NCBI RefSeq assembly: GCF_000455485.1
Contig: NZ_CBQR020000025.1
Location: forward strand, 35,130-99,129
Reading direction: 5' to 3'
Length of the DNA: 64,000 nt
Origin: Gorillibacterium massiliense
Lineage (GTDB): Bacteria; Bacillota; Bacilli; Paenibacillales; NBRC-103111
Made by a program: the position numbers and the translations under genes
Shown here: positions 34,387-44,100 of the stretch, in pieces
Layout of the letters: each line of letters starts with the position of its first letter
Position numbering within the stretch: position 1 is the first letter of the stretch
Notes under the pieces: model-generated
The model's database searches: none
The model's input: the letters and a program-made list of their open reading frames with translations, nothing else
Told to the model about the DNA's origin: nothing

Positions 34387-34494
34387 TTAATAGAATCCGC
34401 TGAAAGATACAAGAACGATCACGAGCAGAATAAAGAGAACGAGAATAAATGCGGCGGATGATGATGATTTGTGTTCTGTTTCTACAACTCCCAT
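34387..34494 (-). CDS. YjcZ-like small sporulation membrane protein
   Basis: The 35-residue protein begins MGVVETEHKSSSSAAFI and continues as a single hydrophobic helix (LVLFILLVIVLVSFSG). Short Ser-rich start plus FILVLFILLVIV is the signature of the YjcZ family of sporulation-associated miniproteins. The start is set by AAAGGGGTGAG 6 bases before the ATG, which overrides a longer frame. Its own terminator follows. Family membership supports an endospore-forming host; no sigma-E or sigma-K promoter was firmly identified. Confidence 0.8.
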   Translation of the reverse strand: MGVVETEHKSSSSAAFILVLFILLVIVLVSFSGFY

Positions 34495-34675
34495 AAGTCT
34501 CACCCCTTTCGAAATCCCTGAAATAGTATATGCGGACAGAAAAAAGGGGTTTGGAGATCGTGCTGGACTAAGCATAAATGAGGATTTGGCCTATAGGCAA
34601 AACTGTTTCTCTAGACTCACATAAATAGTGAGAGGTATGATGATCAAGTATTCTTTTTATGGGGGAGTTAGTATA

Positions 34676-35578
34676 GTGTCCGAATACGAGAGTATAAAAG
34701 AAGGCGAAAGAGGGGCATGGATCAGCATCCTTGCCTATGTTTTTCTGGCTGGAATTAAGTTGATGATCAGTTGGAGTGCCGGTTCGGATGCGCTGCGGGC
34801 GGACGGACTCAATAACGCGACGGATATCGTCGCCTCCGCAGCTGTACTGATCGGCTTGAAAATATCCCGCCGTCCTCCTGACCATGACCACCAGTACGGC
34901 CATTTTCGGGCTGAGACTGTGGCGGCTCTCATTGCATCTCTAATCATGACCGGGGTTGGCCTGCAGGTGCTGTTCAGTACGATTCAAAAAATCATCAACC
35001 CGATGGATGCTGCTCCTGATATGATAGCGGCGTGGACAGCTGTCGGGTGTGCCGTCATCATGCTTGCGGTATACCGGTATAACCATCGTTTGGCGCTGAA
35101 AATCAACAGCAAAGCGCTGATGGCTGCAGCTAAAGACAACCGCTCCGACGCCTATGTAAGCATCGGGGCTTTTGCGGGGATAGTCGGCGCTCAGTTAGGG
35201 ATTCCGCTTTTGGATCCCATCGCTGCGATCATAGTCGGCGCACTTATTCTTAAGACGGCATGGGATATATTTCGGGAAGCGACCCATTCCTTGACAGATG
35301 GTTTTGACGAAGAGATGATCGTGGCTTTTCAGGAAACCGTGAATAAAACACCGGGTGTCGAGCAGGTCAAAGACATTCGTGCCCGCTTTCAGGGCAATCA
35401 CGTGTTTGTCGATCTGACCGTTTATGTCGATCAGGACTTAAGCGTCAAGGAAAGCCACATGATCAGCGACGCCATTGAAACGCGGCTTTTTAAAAATCAT
35501 AAAATCCGCCATGTTCACGTTCATATTGAACCCTTTATTAAAGAGAACTCGCTTCCTTCTCCATCCTCATCGGCGTGA
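34676..35578 (+). CDS. CDF-family cation efflux protein, manganese type
   Basis: The 300-residue transporter has six membrane helices (about 12-210) and a C-terminal ferredoxin-like domain ending in RHVHVHIEPF. The transport-site quartet appears to be Asn-x3-Asp in helix 2 (LNNATDIVAS) and Asp-x3-Asp in helix 5 (KDNRSDAYVS). Zinc exporters have His in helix 5, while the Asn/Asp/Asp/Asp set is known from Mn2+ exporters such as MntE/MneS, so manganese is the likely substrate. HDHQYGHFRAE is the loop motif of the family. GTG 34676 is chosen because GGGGGAG is nine bases upstream. A small CTCAC/GTGAG hairpin (34615-34633) lies in the leader. Confidence 0.8.
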   Translation: MSEYESIKEGERGAWISILAYVFLAGIKLMISWSAGSDALRADGLNNATDIVASAAVLIGLKISRRPPDHDHQYGHFRAETVAALIASLIMTGVGLQVLFSTIQKIINPMDAAPDMIAAWTAVGCAVIMLAVYRYNHRLALKINSKALMAAAKDNRSDAYVSIGAFAGIVGAQLGIPLLDPIAAIIVGALILKTAWDIFREATHSLTDGFDEEMIVAFQETVNKTPGVEQVKDIRARFQGNHVFVDLTVYVDQDLSVKESHMISDAIETRLFKNHKIRHVHVHIEPFIKENSLPSPSSSA

Positions 35579-35656
35579 AGGAAAAATCCCTCATATCGCG
35601 AATGAATTTAGGATGTATCTTTCGGGTCTTAAGCGATATTGGAGGTTTATCCCAGG

Positions 35657-36427
35657 ATGATTGCCGCTAGGTGGAACAAATGGAAGCTGTTTCGGATCTG
35701 CTTGGTTATATTATTCCTCATTTTTTTCATGCAGCAAGTAACGAATTATCTATCTTATGACGCAAGGGGACCGTCGGCTTTTATCGTAGAAGCGCTGCAA
35801 AGGTGGGGACTGGAAGCCGAATTTACCCAAATGATATTGTGGTATGTGGTTCAGATCGCCTTTACATACTTGTTATTGAAGGGAATCTTTCGCAAACCGC
35901 TGACTGAACTGGGATTCAACCTCCGCAGTTTCACTAGCAGCTTACGGTTTATTTTCGCCTTTATCATACTGTACCCTATCTTGTATATGGGAATTGGAAA
36001 ACTGCTCATTGACATGGGGGCGAATGGATTCACAGCCGGGCTTGGAACTGTGAGCCGATTGTATCTGATTAAAGAGTTCATGTGCTACGGTTTGCTGCCG
36101 GGAACAGGTGAGGAACCCTTTTTTCGTGTGTTTGTCATTCAGCTTTTGTTTCTCGCTTTTGGGAATGGGGATCATCATGAACCAGTTGAGCGGAAGACGA
36201 AGGGCGTGCTCATTCTTTTGTCCAGCATCTTCTTTTCCATCGGGCACATTTTTATATCCTGGGCTCCATTCAGCCTTCACTACGATCCTCTCCAGCTTGC
36301 CCTTGCATTTGGGCTTGGCATCATCTATAGCATCATGTATTTAAGGACCAAAAGTATATTGGCTCCCGTGGTCTGCCATAATTTTTCGGATTTGTTTTAT
36401 CGGTTGGCGATCCGGTTTATTTTGTGA
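35657..36427 (+). CDS. CPBP-family (CAAX-like) intramembrane protease
   Basis: The 256-residue protein has about seven membrane helices. The ABI/CPBP signature is visible: motif 1 GTGEEPFFRVFVIQ (Glu-Glu-x3-Arg), motif 2 FSIGHIFISW (His) and motif 3 ILAPVVCHNFSDLFYRL (His-Asn-x2-Asp). These residues form the metal-dependent protease or amidase site in the membrane. Family roles include bacteriocin self-immunity and membrane protein turnover; nothing nearby picks between them. ATG 35657 was chosen with GGAGG 11 bases upstream; a TTG at 35639 is open but lies in front of that site. A Met24-type peptidase gene starts 28 bases later. Confidence 0.75.
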   Translation: MIAARWNKWKLFRICLVILFLIFFMQQVTNYLSYDARGPSAFIVEALQRWGLEAEFTQMILWYVVQIAFTYLLLKGIFRKPLTELGFNLRSFTSSLRFIFAFIILYPILYMGIGKLLIDMGANGFTAGLGTVSRLYLIKEFMCYGLLPGTGEEPFFRVFVIQLLFLAFGNGDHHEPVERKTKGVLILLSSIFFSIGHIFISWAPFSLHYDPLQLALAFGLGIIYSIMYLRTKSILAPVVCHNFSDLFYRLAIRFIL

Positions 36428-36454
36428 TATCGTTAAAGATCAGTCAGAAAGGCG

Positions 36455-37555
36455 ATGAAAACCGTGAAAGAAAGATTGGATAAACTCAATACTCTTCTTA
36501 AGGTCGAAGCTTTGGATGTTGCCTTTATCACTTCACCCAAGCTGGTTTACTATTTTACGGGCTTTTACTCGGACCCTCACGAGCGCTTTATGGCGCTTGT
36601 ATGTCCACGCGGCGAGGAGCCGTTTCTCCTGGTTCCGGTGTTGGATTATGAAAAAGCGGTGCGTGTGTCCGGCGTGAGCCGAATTTATTCTCACGAGGAT
36701 ACGGATAATCCATACGAGGTTCTGCGCGGTCTCTTAAAGGGTACATACGTCCGGGCTGGCATTCAGGCGGAGCATTTGAACGTGAACCGCTATCATGGTT
36801 TGATGGAAGCGACAGGGGCAAAGGATTTTGTCGGAATGGACGGGAAACTGGCGGATATTCGCGTAATCAAGAGCGAGGATGAGGTCGTCGCTATCAAAAA
36901 AGCGATCGTTTGCATCGAAGATGCGCTGCGTTCCACCTTATCCATCGTGAAACCGGGCATAACCGAGCTGGATATCGTAGCAGAGCTGGAGTACCGGATG
37001 AAGAAGCTCGGCGCAGAAGGGCCATCTTTTGACACGATGGTATTGGCTGGTGAAAAAACCGGGCTTCCCCACGGTATTCCGGGCTATGAATTGGTCCGGG
37101 AAGGGGAGCTGCTGCTGTTCGATTGCGGGGTATTCGTTGACGGTTATGCATCAGACATCACCCGAACCTTCGCTGTCGGCGAAGTGAATGACAAGACAAA
37201 GGAAATTTACAACATCGTACTGCAAGCGAATGAGGCGATGATTCAGGCGGTGCGTCCTGGCGTAACCCTGGGCAGTCTGGATCTGGCGGCGCGCCAAGTT
37301 ATTATCGACCATGGATATGGCGAATATTTCAATCACCGGGCCGGGCACGGATTCGGTATGGAGATTCACGAATATCCTTCGATTCATGGTAAAAATCAGG
37401 ATCTGGTCCGGGAGGGCATGGTATTCACAGCGGAACCTGGCATCTACATCTCCGGCTTGGGCGGCGTGCGCATTGAGGACAATGTGCGGGTCACCGCAAA
37501 CGGTGTAGAAGTGCTGACGACTTTCTCAAAGGAATTGACGGTCATCGGCGTTTGA
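36455..37555 (+). CDS. M24 family Xaa-Pro peptidase
   Basis: The 366-residue cytosolic aminopeptidase or dipeptidase of the PepP/PepQ/YqhT type cleaves peptides before proline. The creatinase-like N-terminal domain spans about 1-130. The pita-bread catalytic domain carries all five metal ligands: the two Asp in LLFDCGVFVDGYASDITRTF, the His in RAGHGFGMEIHEY, the Glu in FTAEPGIY and the Glu in GVRIEDNV. The ATG at 36455 is close to AGAAAGG, and GTG 36464 is an alternative better spaced from that site. The gene has its own terminator. Confidence 0.9.
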   Translation: MKTVKERLDKLNTLLKVEALDVAFITSPKLVYYFTGFYSDPHERFMALVCPRGEEPFLLVPVLDYEKAVRVSGVSRIYSHEDTDNPYEVLRGLLKGTYVRAGIQAEHLNVNRYHGLMEATGAKDFVGMDGKLADIRVIKSEDEVVAIKKAIVCIEDALRSTLSIVKPGITELDIVAELEYRMKKLGAEGPSFDTMVLAGEKTGLPHGIPGYELVREGELLLFDCGVFVDGYASDITRTFAVGEVNDKTKEIYNIVLQANEAMIQAVRPGVTLGSLDLAARQVIIDHGYGEYFNHRAGHGFGMEIHEYPSIHGKNQDLVREGMVFTAEPGIYISGLGGVRIEDNVRVTANGVEVLTTFSKELTVIGV

Positions 37556-37574
37556 TCGGTTATTGCGAATAGGG

Positions 37575-37604
37575 AGGCCTGCATGAGTATGCGGGCCTTT
37601 TTTT
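37575..37604 (+). terminator. Rho-independent terminator after the M24 peptidase gene
   Basis: AGGCCTGCAT / ATGCGGGCCT (one G-T pair) is followed by TTTTTTT. The region 37605-37761 contains TTGACA (37657-37662) but no convincing -10. Confidence 0.85.
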
Positions 37605-37761
37605 GCGTGCCGCCTAGGCCGTGAGTCGGACAGTTTAACATAAGAAACGACAAAAATTGACATGTCCTTAACAAATTCATGCAAAAATGAAAGGAGCGTA
37701 CAAGGAACGGATCTTTAACGAAAATCAAAAGAGATGAAATTGCATAGAAGTAGGTGTACAA

Positions 37762-38628
37762 ATGCAAGCCCGGATCAACAGCCAGCTATTTTCTTTTATC
37801 GGGAGCCATCCGCTGCAATCTTATTTAAAGCATTTAAACGACCGAAGAAAACAGGAAGTTTTGTATTACCGCAGGTTGAAGGAATTGCAAAAAATAATGA
37901 AAACCGATGCATTGAATACCTTTTTTCAGCCTATTCTTCGTCTGGATTCCGGGGAAACCATGGCATATGAAGCCTTGAACCGTCCAGCTCGCACCCCGCT
38001 ATTCCCGAATACGGAGCATTTTTACGATTTTGTCGGCCAGACGAATCAAGTTTTTCTATTTGAATGCTACTGCCGCAATATCTCCCTCAAGCGGTTTATC
38101 GAACGTTATCAACCCCAAGCTCACGATAGAGCGTCGTTGCTTTTTATAAACATTCATCCCCAGGTCTTGCTCGACTCCACTTATCATAGCGGAGAAACCC
38201 TCCATCTTCTTTCACGGCTCGGGATCGCACCGGAACAAGTGGTTTTTGAGTTGACGGAAAAAACAGCCGTTACCGACTTTAAGCTATTCGAAAAGGTTCT
38301 TTCCAATTACCGTTCACAAGGCTTTCGCATTGCCATTGATGATGTAGGCTCCGGATACAACAGTTTGAAAACGTTAATCTATTTGAAGCCCGAATTCGTT
38401 AAGCTGGACATGTCCTTGATCCGCAATATCGACAAAAACCGGGAGCAACAGCAACTAGTGAAGCTGATCATCGAATATTCCAATCATTCCTCGACAGAAA
38501 TGATAGCTGAAGGGATTGAAACTGTGGAAGAATTATCCTATATTCGTGAACATGGGGTACAATACGGACAGGGGTATATTTTGGGCAAGCCCCAGGAAGA
38601 AATCATTCCTGGACGTATGTGTTTATAA
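37762..38628 (+). CDS. EAL-domain protein (probable N-terminal half of a split EAL-CBS-GGDEF protein)
   Basis: The 288-residue protein carries a c-di-GMP phosphodiesterase (EAL) domain at about 45-285. Active-site motifs are complete: Glu70-Ala-Leu in MAYEALNRP, the Asn in INIHPQ, the Glu in VFELTE, Asp-Asp in AIDDVGSGYNSL, the Lys in FVKLDMSLI, the Glu in AEGIETVEEL and the Gln in YGQGYILGKP. It is thus probably active. The frame ends right after the EAL core and overlaps the next frame by 10 bases, which codes for CBS and GGDEF domains. EAL-CBS-GGDEF in one chain is a known order, so a single-base loss near 38610-38640 may have split one gene. No clear promoter was found. Confidence 0.8.
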   Translation: MQARINSQLFSFIGSHPLQSYLKHLNDRRKQEVLYYRRLKELQKIMKTDALNTFFQPILRLDSGETMAYEALNRPARTPLFPNTEHFYDFVGQTNQVFLFECYCRNISLKRFIERYQPQAHDRASLLFINIHPQVLLDSTYHSGETLHLLSRLGIAPEQVVFELTEKTAVTDFKLFEKVLSNYRSQGFRIAIDDVGSGYNSLKTLIYLKPEFVKLDMSLIRNIDKNREQQQLVKLIIEYSNHSSTEMIAEGIETVEELSYIREHGVQYGQGYILGKPQEEIIPGRMCL

Positions 38629-39593
38629 TTTTCAGGAAGAAGATGGATCTGATGCCGGCCTATATTGGTGACATTGTTGAGCTTGCACCTTGTATTCCTC
38701 AATATGCATTAAGCAGAGCCGTAGACAAGATGTTTAGCGAGAACAAAAAGATACAAGGGATCGTGGTCGTCAATCAGGACGCGCCGATTTCCCTGATCAC
38801 ACGGACTTTTTTTTATCAAAAGATGGGCTCCTTATACGGGTATAATCTGTACATGGGCAGGTCCATTGAACTCATCGGGAATAAGGAAACGCTCATCGTC
38901 GACTATTTCCAATCCATTACGGAAGTAAGCAAGCTGGCTATGGATCGGGATGAAGAGCATCGGTATGATTATGTCATCGTGACAAAAGAAAACAAGTATG
39001 TCGGCATTGTTAGCATTCAAACGCTGCTTATGAAGCTGGTCGAGGTGCAAGTGGAATTTGCCAGTTTCTTGAATCCCCTCACCCGTCTGCCGGGTAATCA
39101 CATCATTGACGAGATGCTGAACGAGATCTTGCACAAGGAACGGTTCAGCGTATTATATTTTGATTTGAATTACTTTAAAGCCTATAACGATACATACGGT
39201 TTCAAAAAAGGAGACGATCTCCTGCAAGCTACCGCCGAGCTGTTGAAAAAAGAAGTGGCGAAGCGAGGTTATTTTCTGGGACATATCGGGGGAGACGATT
39301 TTATCGCCGTGCTCGACCATTGCGATATCGCTACCCTTTGCGAAACGATACTTGAGGAATTCGATAATATGGTAGAAGGGTTTTATCATAGCGAACATAT
39401 CCGCCAGCAATATGTCATCGCGGAAAATCGCCAAGGGGTGAAGGAGAAGATCGCCTTGGTCTCCTTATCCATCGCGGTGGTGACTAACGTTGACAGAACG
39501 TTTGCAAACGTGGAAGAGCTTGTGGAATACGCGGCTCTGGTCAAAAAAAGCTGCAAAAAGAACAAAGGAAGCTGCTATTTGGTTAATGCATAG
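38619..39593 (+). CDS. CBS-GGDEF protein (probable C-terminal half of the split protein)
   Basis: The frame codes for up to 324 residues. A CBS-like pair covers about 20-145 (PQYALSRAVDKMFSENKKIQGIVVV and YDYVIVTKENKYVGIVSIQTLL). A GGDEF domain (about 155-320) begins LTRLPGNHIIDEML and has FSVLYFDLNYFKAYNDTYG; the active loop reads GHIGGDDFI, a GGDDF variant that may or may not make c-di-GMP. If it is translated alone, GTG 38619 and ATG 38643 are possible but have poor ribosome binding sites, which supports the idea of a broken fusion with the preceding EAL gene. A terminator follows directly. Confidence 0.7.
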   Translation: MFIIFRKKMDLMPAYIGDIVELAPCIPQYALSRAVDKMFSENKKIQGIVVVNQDAPISLITRTFFYQKMGSLYGYNLYMGRSIELIGNKETLIVDYFQSITEVSKLAMDRDEEHRYDYVIVTKENKYVGIVSIQTLLMKLVEVQVEFASFLNPLTRLPGNHIIDEMLNEILHKERFSVLYFDLNYFKAYNDTYGFKKGDDLLQATAELLKKEVAKRGYFLGHIGGDDFIAVLDHCDIATLCETILEEFDNMVEGFYHSEHIRQQYVIAENRQGVKEKIALVSLSIAVVTNVDRTFANVEELVEYAALVKKSCKKNKGSCYLVNA

Positions 39594-39594
39594 A

Positions 39595-39629
39595 AGAGGC
39601 CTTGCTGGTGCTAAAGCGGGTCTCTTTTT
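39595..39629 (+). terminator. Terminator after the GGDEF gene
   Basis: AGAGGCC (39595-39601) pairs with the GGGTCTCT arm (one G-T pair) across a 16-base loop, followed by TTTTT. Confidence 0.65.
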
Positions 39630-39693
39630 CGTTAAAATGGTATTTTATAGTATGATAGAGATGTTGAGATTTTTAGGAAACGAGGGTCGAAGG

Positions 39694-40488
39694 ATGACCG
39701 TAACGATTCAACAAGTAGTGGACAAGCTGATCGAACCGGTTGGCCGCCTGGAGATGACGGTGGATAAGCTGGAGCCGGGGAATCCGGAAACGGAAGTGTC
39801 CGGAGTAGGCGTGACTTTTCTTTTAACGCAAGAGGTGCTGGAAGATGCGATCAAGCTAGGCATAAATTTGATCATTTCTCATGAGGGACCTTTTTACAGC
39901 CATCACGATCAAAAGGATGCTCTTGCGCAGAACGCCGTTTATTTGGAAAAGCGCCGTCTTCTGGAGGAAAGCGGCATTGCCGTTTTCCGCTGCCATGATT
40001 ATGTTCACCGGTATAAGCCGGACGGCATTACACAAGGTTTGGTGGAGGCGCTCCAGTGGCAATCTAATATTGAGGAGATCCTTCCAGCAGCCACGGTTGT
40101 AAGCTTGCCGCCAATGACGGTGGAAGAGATCGCCGCATGGGTGAAAAGCAAGCTAGGCGTCCCTTTCGTGCGGGTTACCGGCAACGCTTCCAATCCGGTA
40201 TCGCGCGTTGGCGTAGCTGTTGGCTACAGGGGCGGCGGGTCGGTGACGATCCCACTTTTTGCTGAAAAAGAGCTGGATCTGATCATTGCAGGGGAGGGGC
40301 AGGAGTGGGAAGCTCCCGAATATGTGCGGGATGCGACACATCAAGGCCGGAACAAAACGATGCTGTTTATCGGCCACGGGGCAAGCGAGGAACCGGGCAT
40401 GGAGCGGTTGGCTGAGTGGCTGCAAGAGGCATTTCCGGCAGTCCCCGTGCATTTTCTGGCGCAGCGTCCGCTTTTTCGCGTGCTGTAA
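39694..40488 (+). CDS. Nif3-like dinuclear metal centre protein
   Basis: The 264-residue protein of the Nif3/YqfO (GTP cyclohydrolase I type 2-like) family binds two metal ions in a toroidal oligomer. The His-rich ligands appear in LIISHEGPFYSHHDQKDAL (His-Glu and His-His), FRCHDYVHRY and LFIGHGASEEPGMERLA near the end (His, Glu). The biochemical role of the family is not settled. The start at 39694 is supported by GAGGG upstream; a much longer open frame from 39490 overlaps the GGDEF gene and is rejected. The DUF1697 gene follows 40 bases later and may share the transcript. Confidence 0.8.
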   Translation: MTVTIQQVVDKLIEPVGRLEMTVDKLEPGNPETEVSGVGVTFLLTQEVLEDAIKLGINLIISHEGPFYSHHDQKDALAQNAVYLEKRRLLEESGIAVFRCHDYVHRYKPDGITQGLVEALQWQSNIEEILPAATVVSLPPMTVEEIAAWVKSKLGVPFVRVTGNASNPVSRVGVAVGYRGGGSVTIPLFAEKELDLIIAGEGQEWEAPEYVRDATHQGRNKTMLFIGHGASEEPGMERLAEWLQEAFPAVPVHFLAQRPLFRVL

Positions 40489-40528
40489 TCGGCTTATTCT
40501 GTGATCAACTCATAAGGAGGGATTCGTC

Positions 40529-41065
40529 ATGTCCAATTATATTGCGCTTCTTAGGGGAATCAACGTCGGCGGCAACACCCGGATGAAAATGGCGGAGCTT
40601 AAGCTTATGATGGAACAGCTCGGTCTTAGTCAGGTGCAAACCTATATCCAAAGCGGTAACGTTGTTTTTCAATCGGAGGAAGAGGAAGAACCGCTGCGCA
40701 CCAAGCTGGAGCAAGGGATTGCAGCTACCTTTGGGATGTCGGTATCCGTCGTATTGCGCACGGCAGCCGAGTGGGAGCGGATGATGCTGGATTGCCCCTA
40801 TCTATCGGCAGAAGATTCATCAGCGGATAACGTTCAAGTCGCCCTATTGCCTGTTGAGCCACCTCAAAAAGGAATCGATAAACTCAAAGCCGTTAAAGCG
40901 GAGCATGATGACTTTCGGGTAAACGGTAGAGATATATACTTGTTCCTCCCTCAAGGTGTCCGGGATTCCAAGCTGGCCGCCGCTCTATCCAAACTGGGCG
41001 TTCCGGCAACGGCGCGCAATTGGAACACTGTCCGCAAACTGGCGGATATGATCAAATCTTTTTAA
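40529..41065 (+). CDS. DUF1697 family protein
   Basis: The 178-residue protein starts with the family signature NYIALLRGINVGGNTRMKMAEL, followed by VQTYIQSGNVVFQSEE, SVVLRTAAEWERM and the C-terminal ATARNWNTVRKLADM. This is clear membership of DUF1697, a widespread family of small soluble proteins with no established function. AAGGAGGG before the ATG sets the start. It probably shares transcription with the Nif3-like gene upstream. Confidence 0.85.
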   Translation: MSNYIALLRGINVGGNTRMKMAELKLMMEQLGLSQVQTYIQSGNVVFQSEEEEEPLRTKLEQGIAATFGMSVSVVLRTAAEWERMMLDCPYLSAEDSSADNVQVALLPVEPPQKGIDKLKAVKAEHDDFRVNGRDIYLFLPQGVRDSKLAAALSKLGVPATARNWNTVRKLADMIKSF

Positions 41066-41140
41066 CTAAACATTCTCTTTCGCAACACGTCAGTCTTATT
41101 CTACTCTTGAAGTAGAGTAAATCGAAACTGGGGTGATCCT

Positions 41141-44100
41141 ATGAGTTCAGTAAATGTACGGGAAGAAGTTTTAATTGTGGAATACGAGCCGAAGTGGGCG
41201 CAAGCTGTGGCCGAGATGTGGAACCGGAGTCAGGAAAGCTGGGGCGGCGGCAATCGGGTGCGAACTGCCGAAAGCGTGACCCGCGAGTTGGAAAATGCGG
41301 GCAATCTGAAGGTGTTTCTCGCCGTGGATGGAGATGAGGTTATTGGGTTCTGCAGCTTCTCTCCGTACAAAATGGACGAAGGTGCCTTGTACGTGCCTTT
41401 GCTTAACGTAAGACCCGATTATCACGGCCACAAGGTAGGACGGTCGCTGATTTTAAAAGCGGTGGAGACAACGGTGGAGATGGGCTGGCCGCGGCTGGAC
41501 CTATTTACATGGGCGGGTAATACGAAGGCGGTTCCCATGTACAAAAAATGCGGGTTCTTTTGGGAGAGGAAAGACAACACCGTTCATTTGATGAATTTTA
41601 TTCCCACGGTTCTTCAAACAGAAGCGCTAAAGCCTTATCTGGACCGGTTGGATTGGTATGCCGACAGCGTTCGGCCCATCGAGGTCAAGCCTGACGGCAG
41701 GCGGGAAAGCGGGTTTGATTATTTTGAATACAGCTGGGAAAAAGAAGGCTCTTCTCTTCGGGTCGAGTTCGAAAAAACCGGCAGAGGCTTGAGGCTGATC
41801 GAAAGCGACGATTATTCCATTCATGCGGAGATTGCCACTCATGATCTCGTGTTCGGATGCGGGTATCCGGTCCGGTATGTCATCCGCAACAAATCCGGCG
41901 CCCCTCTTGAATGCACCGTTAAGGGCAGAGACGATAAAAATATCCGCTTCGATCTGGAAAAAACCGTACAGGTACAAGACACGGTCACCGTCGAAGGTGA
42001 GTTTTTTCTCGATCCGGTGCTGGAGGAGCAAAGCGATTGGAAAACCCACCCGGTGGTAACCTCCGAGTGGCGAATCAACGGCAAGCGGGCGGAATTCCGC
42101 ACCGGGATCGCGCCGAAGTTTCCGGCTAAGGTGAAGCTGGAAGTGAAGGAGCAGGAGCAATATCTGGATGTGCCGGAGCTGGCTTACCTGACTTTTGAGA
42201 ACCATTACGATACCGCCGCGGTCTTTTCGTTTTCGCTGCCCGAAGCTTCTTTCATCGAGTTTCAGGATAGTGACATCGAGCTCCGCATCCCGGCAAAAGA
42301 AAAGAGGACCGTCGCGGTTTCCTATACGCTGAAGAAATTCGGCTTATACTCGGAGACGGTGAAGATGACGGCGAAGCCGGAAGGGGGAGCGGCCATCTGC
42401 TTTGAACGGAAGCTCCACGCCGTGTTCAAAGGCAACGCCGGGCGTTTTGGCGGAGATGCAGGAGATAACTGGCTTATTGTGAACGGTCCCTACACCATCG
42501 GCTTGAATAAAACGAACAATGACCTGTGGGCCTCTCATTATCAGGGGACCTATAAAACATGGTGGATATCACCGCGGTTAGGGAAACCTTATTCTCAAGA
42601 GTTTTCCAAGAAAAAAGCGGAAGAGGTTCGCACCTATAAAGCCGGCGACCAGATGGTTTTGGAGGCGGATTATCAGTCGGAGGATTTTCCGGGTATTACC
42701 TTCACCCGTACTGTCCTTCTCTCTTCCAATGGTATGGCCGAGCATTATTACGAAGTTCGCAATGCTTCCGGTGAAGCGGCGGAAGAGGATTTGTTCCTCA
42801 TCGATGCTTTTTTCCATTCGCCGCATCGGCTCGTTCTTCCCTATGGGGGAGAGTATTACGATTTGAAGGATCCGTTTGCAGCGGATTATGATGATTGGGA
42901 TATCGCGAACATTTCCGAAAACTGGCTGTACAGCGCCGGAGAGAATTTGTCCCATGGCTTCATGTGGCATCCTTCGGGCAAACTGGTCAAGACGGAATGG
43001 CATTTTGGCATTGAATACGCTTTGGGGTCTTTGGCCGACGGAGAGATCAAGCGGACGCCGTCCACGCGGCTTCCATCGGAACCTTTACCGACTGGTGGGA
43101 TTTCCGTTCCTATGCCGTGAAGAAACGGGATCCGCGCAAGCCGCTTTTGAAGGACCATTTTGAACTCAGGGTAAACGACGGCAATCCTTTCGTATCGGAA
43201 AATGCCGCGCTTGAAATTCGCCAAAACAGGCAGCAGCCGCTTACGGGCGAGATGAAGCTTTCATCGCCTACAGGGAAATTCCCAGTAACGAGTATTCGCA
43301 TAGACAAAGAGGACAGCAGTTTTCAGCGCAAACCGCCCTTCCGGGGAATGGGCTGGAAGATGGGTATGCGGTCCGCTTAGAGGCGATTACCCCGGACATC
43401 CGCTTTTTCCGCAGTTCAGCGGTTTTCCCGGTTAACCATGAACCGGTGCGGCAGGAGCGTCTGCAGGGAGAGCACGGGGAAACGCTGACCATGAGCAATG
43501 GGACCCTTTCGATTCAGGCAACCCCTGCCTTCGGCGCTACGATTCACTCTCTTGTTTATCGTGGAGAAGAATGGCTGGATACCTCGTTCCCCACACCCGG
43601 TCCCCGATCCTGGTGGAATCCATGGATGGGCGGCATTCACGCGGATGTGCAAGGCATGTCTCTTCTCAGCATGCATGAAGAGGGCTGCAGTGCCGAGTTT
43701 GTCAGCCTGACGGACAGTTTGGGCAATGAGTGGAGCGGTATCAGCCTGAATATGGATATCGTTAAGCATGACGAAAACAAGGGCTTGAAACTAGATCTCC
43801 TCACCTTGATGTTGCCGGGTTCTTCCGTTTTATGCTGTGTTACTCGTCTGACCAATGGTACGGGGCTGTCTTATAACCACTTCCGCAGCAACTTGAACGG
43901 TTTCATCCTGCCAGGAGAGTCGATTCGGCAAGGATGGGTGGAAATAGACGGCGATCTTCGGACACGTTGCGGCCAAAGCGGCGTGGAGATTTCATCCGAG
44001 GGCGTGATTCGCATAGGATCGGATAGCCGCTCCGCCATCCTGCATATGGTGAACCGCCATCCTGGATCGAGTGCGTGGCTATATACCAACAATCAGGTAA

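Noticed and set aside
39490-39693. Upstream extension of the Nif3-like frame
   Set aside because: It overlaps the end of the GGDEF gene and a terminator; the residues do not resemble the family.
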